Of a DNA stretch of 64,000 nucleotides, positions 48,901 through 56,692 are shown one piece after another. Numbering within the stretch: the first letter of the stretch is position 1; the number at the start of each line of letters is the position of its first letter. The notes under the pieces are model-generated. The model saw only the letters and a list, made by a program, of their open reading frames with translations. It searched no databases and had not been told where the DNA came from. The position numbers were made by a program, and so were the translations under genes. Source of the DNA: Ottowia testudinis (lineage in GTDB: Bacteria > Pseudomonadota > Gammaproteobacteria > Burkholderiales > Burkholderiaceae_C); contig NZ_CP071796.1 of assembly GCF_017498525.1 (NCBI RefSeq), positions 3,658,001 through 3,722,000 on the forward strand, read 5' to 3'.

Positions 48901-50501
48901 TCGGTGGCCTTGACGGTGCTGCCGTCTTGTACCGCGTTCTGGTCAAGCTTGACCGCGCCAGTGGCCGGGTCGATCGTGGCTACCGTCGCGGGCGTGCCCG
49001 CCGGCAGCGCCCAGGTGCTGCCGGTCTTGGTGGCCGTCAGAGTCTGGGTCACGCCGCTTTCATCGACGTAGGTGATCGTCATCTTGGTGGCCGTCGGGTC
49101 GTTGGGCGTGACGCTGACTGAGCCATCGGTGGTGCTGGGGGTGACCACCGGCGGAGCAATCACGTCGGTGGGCGCTAGGCCGCTGGCGGTGGCTGCGACC
49201 GGTGAACCAGCAACGGTGTCGTTTACGTTGGTGGCTGTAATGGTGCTGCCGTCCTTGATGGCGTTTTGTTCAATGCTCACCACGCCAGAAGTGGCATCGA
49301 CGCTGATACCCGAGGGCAAGGCGCCGCCAGCGTCGTTGGTCAGCGTCCAGGTGGTGCCAGACTTCGTCAGCGTCAGATTGACGGTCTTGCCCTCTTCATC
49401 GGTGTAGCTGATGGTCGTCTTAATGGCGTCATCTTCCGTGCCGCTTGTGCCGCGCGGATCAACGGTAACACTGCCATCGGTCGTGCTGGGGGTGATTTTG
49501 GGAGCCTCCACCGGATCAATCGGCGCGGTGACCGGGGCAGACGGCGCACTGGTGTTGCCCGACATGTCGGCAGCAGTGGCTGTAACGGACGTGCCGTCTT
49601 TAACCGCATCCTCCCCTAAGGTGACCACGCCGGTAGCTGGATCGACAGCAACGCCTGCAGGAGTCTTGTCCAGTGTCCACTGCCCGCCGGGTCCCTTGGT
49701 GGCCGTGAGAGTAACTGCAGCTCCAGTTTCGTCGGTGTAGGTGATGATGGTCTTGCCGGTATCAGCTTCTGCGGGTGGACTGACGGACACAGTGCCATCT
49801 GGGTTGGCCTTGACCTCAGGTACCGCAGGCGGCGTCACGTCAGGATCGGGGCCAGGTGCAGGTGCAGGTGCAGGTGCAGGTGCAGGTGCAGGTGCAGGTG
49901 CAGGCGTTGGTGCAGGTGCAGGTGCAGGTGCAGGCGTTGGTGCAGGCGTTGGTGCAGGTGCAGGTGCAGGCGTTGGTGCAGGTGCAGGTGCAGGTGCAGA
50001 TGACCCACCCCCACCGCCGCCGGCGCCGGCCAGTGCTACACCACCGACCAGCGCGGCCAGCGCGACCGGGCTGACCGCACCGGCGGGCAGCCAGAAGGGC
50101 ACGGCATAAGCTTCACCGCCCAGCACCTGGCCAGTGAGGATGTGGGGATTCAACTGGCTAAGCGCGTGCTCGCGCAGGCCGGTCTCGGGGATGTAGTGGT
50201 AGTACACCGCGTCTTCGGCCTGCCCGATCAGCGCCGACTGGCCCGGGTCCTGGTAGTAGTTGGTGATGACGACGTCGGGTTGGCCGATGCTGGATTTCTC
50301 GAACGCCAGGTGCAGGTCGTTGCCCACGCGCTTGGCACCGATGTTCTCGGGGCCGAACTGGGTTTGCTCGTTGATCAGTTCGTACTTGACGCCTTTGGCC
50401 GCGTCGATGCGCAAGCCCTTGCCCTTGGCGCCGTCGCCAGCGGCGACCTTGTAGTTGGCGATGGTGGATTTGTCGGTGTTGACCTTGATGAGAACTTGCA
50501 T
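42942..50501 (-). CDS. giant BapA-like repeat adhesin
   Basis: A 2519-residue surface protein. The N-terminal ~150 residues (ending LNPHILTGQVLGGEAYAVPF) match BapA-prefix sequence. A hydrophobic Gly-rich stretch (SPVALAALVGGVALAGAGGG) and a Pro-Ala/Thr linker (about 170-225) follow. Next come variant Ig-like modules to about 443, then 13 identical 105-residue modules (about 444-1808), cadherin-like and other modules, and a C-terminus rich in EF-hand-like DxNxDG motifs (DMNHDGVLSYGE, DTNRDGVFDARDGQ, DANNNGKSDSGE). It lacks a Sec signal, so type I secretion is likely, but no transporter is adjacent. The segment 43500-44900 is visibly more A/T-rich than the flanks. Confidence 0.85.
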   Translation of the reverse strand: MQVLIKVNTDKSTIANYKVAAGDGAKGKGLRIDAAKGVKYELINEQTQFGPENIGAKRVGNDLHLAFEKSSIGQPDVVITNYYQDPGQSALIGQAEDAVYYHYIPETGLREHALSQLNPHILTGQVLGGEAYAVPFWLPAGAVSPVALAALVGGVALAGAGGGGGGSSAPAPAPAPTPAPAPAPTPAPTPAPAPAPAPTPAPAPAPAPAPAPAPAPGPDPDVTPPAVPEVKANPDGTVSVSPPAEADTGKTIITYTDETGAAVTLTATKGPGGQWTLDKTPAGVAVDPATGVVTLGEDAVKDGTSVTATAADMSGNTSAPSAPVTAPIDPVEAPKITPSTTDGSVTVDPRGTSGTEDDAIKTTISYTDEEGKTVNLTLTKSGTTWTLTNDAGGALPSGISVDATSGVVSIEQNAIKDGSTITATNVNDTVAGSPVAATASGLAPTDVIAPPVVTPSTTDGSVSVTPNDPTATKMTITYVDESGVTQTLTATKTGSTWALPAGTPATVATIDPATGAVKLDQNAVQDGSTVKATESDGTLTSAENSGLAPTDVIAPPVVTPSTTDGSVSVTPNDPTATKMTITYVDESGVTQTLTATKTGSTWALPAGTPATVATIDPATGAVKLDQNAVQDGSTVKATESDGTLTSAENSGLAPTDVIAPPVVTPSTTDGSVSVTPNDPTATKMTITYVDESGVTQTLTATKTGSTWALPAGTPATVATIDPATGAVKLDQNAVQDGSTVKATESDGTLTSAENSGLAPTDVIAPPVVTPSTTDGSVSVTPNDPTATKMTITYVDESGVTQTLTATKTGSTWALPAGTPATVATIDPATGAVKLDQNAVQDGSTVKATESDGTLTSAENSGLAPTDVIAPPVVTPSTTDGSVSVTPNDPTATKMTITYVDESGVTQTLTATKTGSTWALPAGTPATVATIDPATGAVKLDQNAVQDGSTVKATESDGTLTSAENSGLAPTDVIAPPVVTPSTTDGSVSVTPNDPTATKMTITYVDESGVTQTLTATKTGSTWALPAGTPATVATIDPATGAVKLDQNAVQDGSTVKATESDGTLTSAENSGLAPTDVIAPPVVTPSTTDGSVSVTPNDPTATKMTITYVDESGVTQTLTATKTGSTWALPAGTPATVATIDPATGAVKLDQNAVQDGSTVKATESDGTLTSAENSGLAPTDVIAPPVVTPSTTDGSVSVTPNDPTATKMTITYVDESGVTQTLTATKTGSTWALPAGTPATVATIDPATGAVKLDQNAVQDGSTVKATESDGTLTSAENSGLAPTDVIAPPVVTPSTTDGSVSVTPNDPTATKMTITYVDESGVTQTLTATKTGSTWALPAGTPATVATIDPATGAVKLDQNAVQDGSTVKATESDGTLTSAENSGLAPTDVIAPPVVTPSTTDGSVSVTPNDPTATKMTITYVDESGVTQTLTATKTGSTWALPAGTPATVATIDPATGAVKLDQNAVQDGSTVKATESDGTLTSAENSGLAPTDVIAPPVVTPSTTDGSVSVTPNDPTATKMTITYVDESGVTQTLTATKTGSTWALPAGTPATVATIDPATGAVKLDQNAVQDGSTVKATESDGTLTSAENSGLAPTDVIAPPVVTPSTTDGSVSVTPNDPTATKMTITYVDESGVTQTLTATKTGSTWALPAGTPATVATIDPATGAVKLDQNAVQDGSTVKATESDGTLTSAENSGLAPTDVIAPPVVTPSTTDGSVSVTPNDPTATKMTITYVDESGVTQTLTATKTGSTWALPAGTPATVATIDPATGAVKLDQNAVQDGSTVKATESDGTLTSAENSGLAPDPNDAPTSANGTATAAEDKATAIPTTAFTFDQDGTKLDLLSQQLKNVIIKSLPTNGTLFLDANNDGIFDSGEAVTVNQPISKVNLDDGKLKYLAPANENGNNYTNFTFAVQDNGGTDLGGQDTSGTYTMKIDVLPENDAPRIGTVSGGIFTAENVTKSLVEQYAASGNWGGSKLTTGVSVSTLLTGIAPPNEDIDIQANASASTDAQKTVWGYAVTSAPDVPGSGGWQYKNATGTWVSLNSASDDNAILVKADTQIKWVPVNATNSTTQTSMSASSLVFKAVDETVGDPAAVGDKVVGDPVNTIPSGDTTPYSVNTITLTGDTSFQSANMAVSSGAGGGSSNAAVGIWRGDFVSGHTVYLGSASTAPLNSTFYGGGATGSVQLYRNTATYSANTFYNELVTNNAISIVKGVTYSFGVDLRATSTNTLSGTAAVEWVLIDASGNVKQTISDLYYAKGTSGDAPTSGLATVQTQLTEGAWTGINSQFIASADTGNYYLAARYAATRTGTSQTPDIDVDNVALRAKALTPVVLDMNHDGVLSYGESQIDLGGTGQISHVAWAAPQDGVLVWDKYHDGQVHDSSQYIFSQYGKAGSTDMQGLAAKFDTNRDGVFDARDGQFAEFRVWVDANNNGKSDSGEVKSLADLGIVSLNLTTDQLLQSPAPGVVEHGRTTANLADGSTMLVADAEFSYTVGAPNKMEDHLLAPSMASLLI
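45076..49170 (-). repeat. 13 tandem 315-bp repeats within the adhesin gene
   Basis: The unit, starting GGCGCTAGGCCGCTG on the plus strand, repeats with an exact 315-bp period 13 times (4095 bp). I saw no difference between units when comparing lines. Each encodes one 105-residue Ig-like module (APPVVTPSTTDGSVSVTP.. ESDGTLTSAENSG). Confidence 0.95.
49853..50000 (-). repeat. GGTGCA/GGCGTT hexanucleotide tract encoding the Pro-Ala/Pro-Thr linker
   Basis: Runs of GGTGCA on the plus strand interrupted by GGCGTT, translating on the minus strand into (PA)n with PT steps. Six-base units keep the frame, so copy-number change alters only linker length. Confidence 0.85.
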
Positions 50502-50561
50502 GATGGCCCTGCCCTGAACAAAAGTGGAATTGGATGTTGGAAACGAACGAGCGCGGAAGAC

Positions 50562-51143
50562 TTACTGGCGCGCGCAGCCGCGGTCGACGGCGCGCGAGAC
50601 GGCGTGCGTCTGCAGGCGCTTGACGCCGTCGGCGGCCGCCTTGCCCTGCTCGGCGGGCATGGGCTCCAACCGGGCCAGGCCCTGGGCGTCTTCGGTGACG
50701 AGGAAGTACTGCGCCGGCCCAGCCTTCACGGTGAAGGGCAACACGACGGATTTGGTGTTGTAGTCGCGCTGGTAGTCGCTGTAGGCGGCCACAAAGCTGT
50801 GCTGGCCGGCGCACAGGGGCACTTCGGTGAACACGTTGCCCACCAGCGAGGTCTGGTAGCGACCGTTGATGTAGATGTTGGCCGGCTCGGCGGCGCGCGT
50901 GGGCGCCACCACCTGGCGCACGAAGACGACGGCGGTTTTCTGGTCGGATTTGACCGGGATGGCATCGGCGCCGCGGATGGTGTTGCCGCCACTGCCGGCT
51001 TCGGCCGACTTGCTGAGGTCCCAGCGCTCGATGGCACCGTCTGATGAAGCGCATCCGGCCAGCGCGAGCGCAGCGAACAAGGTGACCCACTGCCCGAGCG
51101 CGCGGGCCCTCCTGGAAAAAATCGACGTATGGGCGTTAGTCAT
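50562..51143 (-). CDS. lipoprotein of unknown function beside the adhesin gene
   Basis: A 193-residue protein with lipobox LAGC (Cys about 31). The rest contains AVVFVRQVVAPTRAAEPANI, YINGRYQTSLVGNVFTEVPL and CAGQHSFVAAYSDYQRDY, reminiscent of DUF2846-type lipoproteins that display a small beta domain in the periplasm. It is 60 bp upstream of the adhesin gene on the same strand, so probably co-transcribed. A role in adhesin display is inferred from position only. The 51144-51644 gap upstream shows no gene; it holds AACCTGTTTAAGACC, similar to a piece of the 34.8-kb element. Confidence 0.8.
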   Translation of the reverse strand: MTNAHTSIFSRRARALGQWVTLFAALALAGCASSDGAIERWDLSKSAEAGSGGNTIRGADAIPVKSDQKTAVVFVRQVVAPTRAAEPANIYINGRYQTSLVGNVFTEVPLCAGQHSFVAAYSDYQRDYNTKSVVLPFTVKAGPAQYFLVTEDAQGLARLEPMPAEQGKAAADGVKRLQTHAVSRAVDRGCARQ

Positions 51144-51644
51144 GTGAGTTCTTTCGTATTCAAAAGTCGTTTTTGCCTTGGCGGCGCCAGCGCTGCTGGA
51201 AAGCGCCTGCGTCCAGAGGGAACAACATACGTGTCGAATTGATCTACTTCAAGCAGAAAAGCGCGTGGGCGCCACGGGTTGGAGCAATGGCGTGATTTGT
51301 TCACGCCGCACGAACTCCCGGCAACAGTTTTGACCGTCCATCAAGGTTGAGCCCACAAAAAAACGCGATGAATGACAAAGGTTTAATCGGCCACTTCCCC
51401 TTCAGCGGTCATGAAGTCTCGCGATTGAAACCAGGCAGCCCGATGGCCGCCCGGTTCCGCCGACAGACTGCGTTCGGCCGCCTTGAGAACCTGTTTAAGA
51501 CCGGCCGCACCGTGAACTGAACCACGCCCGCCACGCATGGGTGGCGCGCACGCCGTCAAACCGACACGCGGACAGGTTACGCTCAGGGTTTACCCGGATG
51601 CATGTGTGCATTGCATCCGGCCCGTTGGATCACACAACCCCGTC

Positions 51645-54326
51645 ATGAGCATTCGCAATCTCGATTCCCTTTTCGACCCCGCCTCCGTCGCCGTCATCGG
51701 CGCCTCCGAGCGGCCTTTTTCCGTCGGCGGCACGCTGTGGCGCAACATGCGCGAAAGCGGCTTTGCCGGCCGCGTGTTCCCCATCAACCCCAAGTACAAG
51801 GAGCTGACGGGGCAGCGCTGCTACGCCCACGTGGCCGACCTGCCCGAGGCGCCCGAGCTGGCCGTGATCTGCACGCCGGCGGACACCGTGGTCGATCTCA
51901 TCAAGCAACTGGCCAAGCGCGGCACCAAGGCGGCGGTGGTCATCAGCGCCGGCCTCACGGCCAAGCAGAAGCAGGCCATGCTGGACGCGGCCAAGCCTTC
52001 GCTGCTGCGCATCCTGGGGCCCAATTGCGTCGGCCTGCTCAGCACCCACGCCAAGCTGAACGCCAGCTTTGCCCATATTCCGGCGCGGCCGGGCGATCTG
52101 GCCTTTGTCTCGCAGTCGGGCGCGCTGGTCACCGCCATGCTGGACTGGGCCGAGGCGCGGCAGATCGGCTTTTCGCACTTTGTCTCGCTGGGCGAGCACG
52201 CCGACGTGGACTTTGGCGACATGCTGGACTATCTGGCCAGCGACCCGCACACGCGCGCCATCCTGCTGTACATCGAATCGATCGACCAGGCGCGCAAGTT
52301 CATGTCGGCCGCGCGCGCGGCGGCGCGCAACAAGCCGGTGATCGTGATCAAGGCCGGGCGCAGCGCGCAGGGGCAGAAAGCCGCCGCCTCGCACACCGGC
52401 GCGCTGGCCGGCGCCGACGACGTGGTCGATGCCGCCATCGCCCGCGCCGGCATGCTGCGCGTGAACAGCCTGGAAGAGCTGTTTCTGGCCGCCGAGATCC
52501 TCACCCGCTTCAAAGCCCCCATTGGCGACCGCATGACGGTGCTGACCAACGGCGGCGGCGTGGGCGTGCTGGCGGCCGACGCCGCTGCTGCCCACGGCGT
52601 GCCGCTGGCCGAGCTGGGCCAGGCCCTCAAGCACGATCTGGACAAGGTGCTGCCCGCCAACTGGTCGCACGGCAACCCGGTGGACATCATTGGCGATGCG
52701 CCCGCGCAGCGCTACGTCGATGCGCTCACCGCGCTGGCCAAGCATCCGCAAGACACGGGCACGCTGCTGTTCATCCAGGCGCCCACGGCCATCGTGCCCT
52801 CGACCGACATCGCGCGCGCGCTGATCCCCGTCATCCGCCCCGAAGGCAAGGCCCCGCTGCCGCTGGTCAGCAGCTGGGTGGGCGGCCCGGCGGTGGCCGA
52901 GGCGCGGGCGCTGTTCACGCAGGCCGGCATTGCCTGCTACGACCTGCCCGAGCAGGCCGTGGCCGCCATCGGCATGCTGCAAGCCTATGGCCGCAACCAG
53001 GCCGAGTTGGCCGAGGCACCGCCCGCTGAGCTGCTGCACAACGGCAGCACGCCCGACGTGGTGCGCGTGCGCGAGATCGTGCGCCAAGTGCTGGCCAGCG
53101 GCCGCGACATGCTGACCGAGCCCGAGGCCAAGGCGGTGTGCGAGGCCTACCACATCCCCGTGGTGGCCACCCGCACCGTGCCCGCCAACGCCGTGGCCGC
53201 GGGCGACGAGGCGGCGCGCATCGGCTTTCCGGTGGTGCTGAAAATCCTCTCCGAAGACATCTCGCACAAGTCCGACGTGGGCGGCGTGGTGCTCAACCTG
53301 AACGACGAGGGCGACGTGCGCGCCGCCGCGCAGGCCATGCTGGTGCGCGTGGGCAAGAGCCACCCCGACGCGCGCGTCGAGGGCTTCACGGTGCAGAAGA
53401 TGGTGAAGATGCCGCAATCGCAGGAGCTGATCATCGGCGCCAGCATCGACCCCACCTTCGGCCCCGTGATCCTGTTTGGCCAGGGCGGCACGGCGGTGGA
53501 GGTGATGAAAGACAGCGCCATGGCGCTGCCGCCGCTCAACGCCCCGCTGGCGCGCGCGCTGATCGAGCGCACCCGCGTGGCCAAGCTGCTGCACGGCTAC
53601 CGCGACGTGCCGCCCACCAACCTGGACGCCGTCGTCGCCACGCTGATGGCGGTGTCGCAGCTGCTGGCCGACGTGCCCGAGATTGCCGAGCTGGACATCA
53701 ACCCGCTCATCGTCAACCACCAGGGCGCCATCGCGCTGGATGCGCGCGTGCGCGTCAGCGCCAAGCAGCCGGCCGGCGCGGCGCGCTTCGCCATCCAGCC
53801 CTACCCGGCCGAGTTGAGCGAAACCATCGACTGGCGCGGCCAGGCGCTGACGATCCGCCCGATCCGCCCCGAGGATGAGGAGCGCCACCGCGCCTTCCTG
53901 GAAAGCCTGGATGTGGAAGACATCCGCATGCGCCTGTTCTACAGCCGCCGCACCATGGAGCGCAGCGAGCTGGCGCGGCTGGTGCAGATCGACTACACGC
54001 GCGAGATGGCCTTCGTCGCCACCGTGCCCGATGGCGCGGGCGGCGAAAAAACCGTGGGCGTGGCGCGCGCGCTGGCCGACCCCGACAACGTGGGCGCCGA
54101 GTTCGGCATCATCGTGCGGCCCGAGCTGAAGGGCTCCGGCCTGGGGCGCCTGCTGATGGACAAGCTGGTGCGCCACCAACGCGCCGCCGGCACGCAGCAG
54201 CTGACGGCGACGGTGTTGACTGAGAACGACCGCATGCGCAAACTGGGCCACGCGCTGGGCATGCGCGAGGCGCCGGTGGCGGGCGACAACAGCACGCTGG
54301 AATTGGTGCTGGATTTACAGGGGTGA
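51645..54326 (+). CDS. patZ: PatZ-like protein acetyltransferase (NDP-forming acyl-CoA synthetase fused to GNAT)
   Basis: An 893-residue fusion. CoA-binding domain (about 8-130, SVAVIGASERPFSVGGTLW), succinyl-CoA-ligase-like domains (to about 460), ATP-grasp domain (about 490-710, YHIPVVATRTVP, GFPVVLKILSEDISHKSDVGG) and C-terminal GNAT (about 730-893, ELKGSGLGRLLMDKL). This order matches E. coli PatZ and Salmonella Pat, which acetylate lysines of metabolic enzymes such as acetyl-CoA synthetase. ATG 51645 (MSIRNLDSLFDPAS) is the conserved start. A catalytic synthetase activity cannot be excluded. Confidence 0.9.
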   Translation: MSIRNLDSLFDPASVAVIGASERPFSVGGTLWRNMRESGFAGRVFPINPKYKELTGQRCYAHVADLPEAPELAVICTPADTVVDLIKQLAKRGTKAAVVISAGLTAKQKQAMLDAAKPSLLRILGPNCVGLLSTHAKLNASFAHIPARPGDLAFVSQSGALVTAMLDWAEARQIGFSHFVSLGEHADVDFGDMLDYLASDPHTRAILLYIESIDQARKFMSAARAAARNKPVIVIKAGRSAQGQKAAASHTGALAGADDVVDAAIARAGMLRVNSLEELFLAAEILTRFKAPIGDRMTVLTNGGGVGVLAADAAAAHGVPLAELGQALKHDLDKVLPANWSHGNPVDIIGDAPAQRYVDALTALAKHPQDTGTLLFIQAPTAIVPSTDIARALIPVIRPEGKAPLPLVSSWVGGPAVAEARALFTQAGIACYDLPEQAVAAIGMLQAYGRNQAELAEAPPAELLHNGSTPDVVRVREIVRQVLASGRDMLTEPEAKAVCEAYHIPVVATRTVPANAVAAGDEAARIGFPVVLKILSEDISHKSDVGGVVLNLNDEGDVRAAAQAMLVRVGKSHPDARVEGFTVQKMVKMPQSQELIIGASIDPTFGPVILFGQGGTAVEVMKDSAMALPPLNAPLARALIERTRVAKLLHGYRDVPPTNLDAVVATLMAVSQLLADVPEIAELDINPLIVNHQGAIALDARVRVSAKQPAGAARFAIQPYPAELSETIDWRGQALTIRPIRPEDEERHRAFLESLDVEDIRMRLFYSRRTMERSELARLVQIDYTREMAFVATVPDGAGGEKTVGVARALADPDNVGAEFGIIVRPELKGSGLGRLLMDKLVRHQRAAGTQQLTATVLTENDRMRKLGHALGMREAPVAGDNSTLELVLDLQG

Positions 54327-54361
54327 TGCCGGGGTGCATGACGGCACCCTACATCCAACAG

Positions 54362-54392
54362 CCGGACGCAGAGGACGCAGAAGAAACAGCCA
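54362..54392 (+). repeat. CCGGACGCAGAGGACGCAG repeat
   Basis: Intergenic repeat CCGGACGCAGAGGACGCAG, also at 56574-56620 and, diverged, at 63467-63500. Each copy lies near the 3' end of a plus-strand gene. Confidence 0.55.
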
Positions 54393-54457
54393 AGTTTTCT
54401 TGATTTTTGATGTGTCTGCGTACTCTGTATCCGGTTGGCGGGGTTTCAGCCAGCCCC

Positions 54458-54490
54458 GTAGGTTGGGATGAACGCAGTGAATCCCAACAT
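54458..54490 (+). repeat. GTAGGTTGGGATGAACGCAG palindrome
   Basis: GTAGGTTGGGAT..GTGAATCCCAAC folds back. It is related to the 26519-26617 repeat, a type often seen between proteobacterial genes. Confidence 0.6.
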
Positions 54491-54599
54491 CGGCGCGGCC
54501 ACCGCCTGTTCAGCCGCCGCATCGGCGTTTGCGTGTGTTTTTATGGTCTTTTTGACCGCTTGTCCACGTCGATCCTGCGCAATACGCTATCATTTTTGA

Positions 54600-55838
54600 A
54601 TGACTCAAAAGGATTGCACCCCTCGCCGCGCCCTGGCCGCGTTGGCCTTGACCACCCTGCTGGGCGCGCCCGCGCTGCACGCGCAGGAGGCGCCGCCCGC
54701 CATCGACCCCGCGCAATTCAGCGCCTGCCTGAGCGAGCTGAAAGGCACGCCCGCCTTTCGCGCCATCAGCGCGGCCACCTTCGCGCAGCACACCGGCAAC
54801 CTGGCGGCCGACCCGTCAGTCCTGCCGCTGCTCAACCGCCAGCCTGAATTCACGATGCCCGTGTGGGACTACATCGCCGTGCTGGTCGATGACGAGCGTG
54901 TGGCCGATGGCCGCGCCGCCTACGCCAAATGGCAGGGCACGCTGCAAAAGATCGAGCAGCAGACGGGCGTGGCGCCCCACGTGGTGATCGGCGTGTGGGG
55001 CGTGGAAAGCAACTTCGGCCAGAACCTGGGCGGGCGGCCGCTGGTGCAGTCGCTGGCCACCCTGTCGTGTTTCGGGCGGCGGCAGGCCTACTTTCGCGGC
55101 GAATTCGCGGCGGCGCTGCGCATTCTGCAAGAGGGCCACATCGCGCCCGACAAACTGGTCGGCTCCTGGGCCGGTGCGTTTGGGCAGACGCAGTTCATGC
55201 CCAGCACCTTCTTCCGCAGCGCGGTCGATTTCGACGGCGACGGGCGACGCGACATCGTCGATTCCGTGCCCGACGCGCTGGCCTCGACCGCCAAGTTTTT
55301 GCAGAACGCCGGCTACCGGCGGGGCGAGCCCTGGGGCTTCGAGGTCAGGCTGCCGCCGGGCCTGGACACCACCGACGCCAGCCGCAAGGCCAAGCGCCCC
55401 ATCGACGCCTGGCGCAGTGCCGGCCTGACGCTGGCCGACGGCTCGCCGCTACCCGCCAGCCTGCCCAGTGCGGGCCTGATGATCCCGGCGCGCGGCGGCC
55501 CGGCCTTTCTGGTCGGGCGCAACTTCGACACGCTGTACAGCTACAACGCCAGCGAGAACTACGCGCTGGCGATTGCCCAGCTGTCCAATCTGGTCGGCGG
55601 CACGGGCGGCAGCGTCGCCTTCGTCACGCCCTGGCCGACCGACGACCCTGGCCTGTCGCGCACGCAGAACCGCGAGCTGCAAACCCTGCTGCTGGCGCGC
55701 GGCCACGACATCGGCAGCGCCGACGGCATGATCGGCGCCAAAACGCGCGAGGCCATCAAGGCCGAGCAGCAGCGGCTGGGCATGAAAGCCGACGGCCGCG
55801 CCGGGCAAAAGCTGCTGGCGGCGCTGCGGCGCGCCTGA
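54600..55838 (+). CDS. lytic murein transglycosylase, MltB family, with peptidoglycan-binding domain
   Basis: A 412-residue periplasmic enzyme. A signal peptide (ALAALALTTLLGAPALHAQ) precedes the SLT_2 domain with catalytic Glu in VVIGVWGVESNFGQNLGG and the AFGQTQFMPSTFFR motif. A C-terminal peptidoglycan-binding domain (about 345-410, QTLLLARGHDIGSADGMIG) ends the protein. No lipobox, so a soluble MltB-like form. Monocistronic between palindromic repeats. Confidence 0.94.
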   Translation: MTQKDCTPRRALAALALTTLLGAPALHAQEAPPAIDPAQFSACLSELKGTPAFRAISAATFAQHTGNLAADPSVLPLLNRQPEFTMPVWDYIAVLVDDERVADGRAAYAKWQGTLQKIEQQTGVAPHVVIGVWGVESNFGQNLGGRPLVQSLATLSCFGRRQAYFRGEFAAALRILQEGHIAPDKLVGSWAGAFGQTQFMPSTFFRSAVDFDGDGRRDIVDSVPDALASTAKFLQNAGYRRGEPWGFEVRLPPGLDTTDASRKAKRPIDAWRSAGLTLADGSPLPASLPSAGLMIPARGGPAFLVGRNFDTLYSYNASENYALAIAQLSNLVGGTGGSVAFVTPWPTDDPGLSRTQNRELQTLLLARGHDIGSADGMIGAKTREAIKAEQQRLGMKADGRAGQKLLAALRRA

Positions 55839-55898
55839 CGGCGCCACGGCGTGGCTATGATTTTGTGGTGACGCCCGCCCAACATTCGCCCCCCTGCC

Positions 55899-56534
55899 TT
55901 GCACGCCACGGCGCAGCCGCGCCCGCGCTGGCGTGCATGGGGCGGCCCGGCGCTGGCAATCGCGTATGCCCTGTGGTGCCTGGCGCTGCTTTGGTGGCAA
56001 CCACGCACGCTGCTGGCCATCGCCAGTTTTTTGCTGCCGTGCTATCTGTTCATCTGCTCATGGCTGTGGCGGCGCGGCTGGCGGCCGCAGGCGGCGCTGC
56101 TGGCGCTTCTATTGCCGTCGCTGCTGGCATGGGCATACCCACGGTACGCGGCGCGCGCGGAGCTGTTCTACGTGGCCGAATATGCGCTGGTCTACGCCAC
56201 GCTGTGCGCGTGGTTCGCCAGTTCATTGGCCGGCACGCCGGTCATCACCCGCGTGGCGCGGCGCGTGCACGCGCTGACGCCCGCCATGCAGGCCTACACC
56301 GTGCGCCTGACGCGCGGCTGGGCGCTGTACTTCGCGCTCATGGCCGCGCTTTCGATCCTCGTCTTCGCGCTGCTTGGCCTGCCGGCCTGGGCCTTCTTCA
56401 CCGTGGTGCTGTCGCCGATCTCGCTGGCGACTTTCCTGATTGGCGAACACGTGATGCGCTACCGCTGGCACCCTGAGTTCGACCGTGCCTCGCTGCGCCA
56501 CACGATCCGCGTCTGGCGAGAGGGCGGCGCCTGA
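55899..56534 (+). CDS. COG4648-like inner-membrane protein
   Basis: A 211-residue protein with about six membrane segments, including LAIAYALWCLALLWW, LLAIASFLLPCYLFICSW and FFTVVLSPISLATFLIGEHV. Pattern and motif LIGEHVMRYRWHPEFDRAS resemble predicted membrane proteins often linked to acyltransferase or aryl-polyene clusters, though none is here. The only upstream start in frame is TTG 55899, so the true start is uncertain. Confidence 0.68.
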   Translation: MHATAQPRPRWRAWGGPALAIAYALWCLALLWWQPRTLLAIASFLLPCYLFICSWLWRRGWRPQAALLALLLPSLLAWAYPRYAARAELFYVAEYALVYATLCAWFASSLAGTPVITRVARRVHALTPAMQAYTVRLTRGWALYFALMAALSILVFALLGLPAWAFFTVVLSPISLATFLIGEHVMRYRWHPEFDRASLRHTIRVWREGGA

Positions 56535-56573
56535 GCTTGACGAAGACAGGACGTCACCCGCGCCATTCGAACC

Positions 56574-56620
56574 GCCGGACGCAGAACACGCAGAGATTTC
56601 GCAGAGGACGCAAAGAATTC
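56574..56620 (+). repeat. CCGGACGCAG repeat, extended copy
   Basis: CCGGACGCAGAACACGCAG, then CGCAGAGGACGCAAAG; relative of 54362-54392. It is followed by a small palindrome (56640-56678, CATCAAGCGCAATCAGCTAT). Confidence 0.55.
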
Positions 56621-56692
56621 AAGAGAAAAAAGCCTCTAGCGCCCGTTCATCAAGCGCAATCAGCTATTCAATTTATAGCAAAAACCGGCTGG

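Noticed and set aside
45292-49407. Repeated 104-residue plus-strand frames
   Set aside because: They are antisense shadows of the 13 adhesin repeats; identical by repetition, not by selection.
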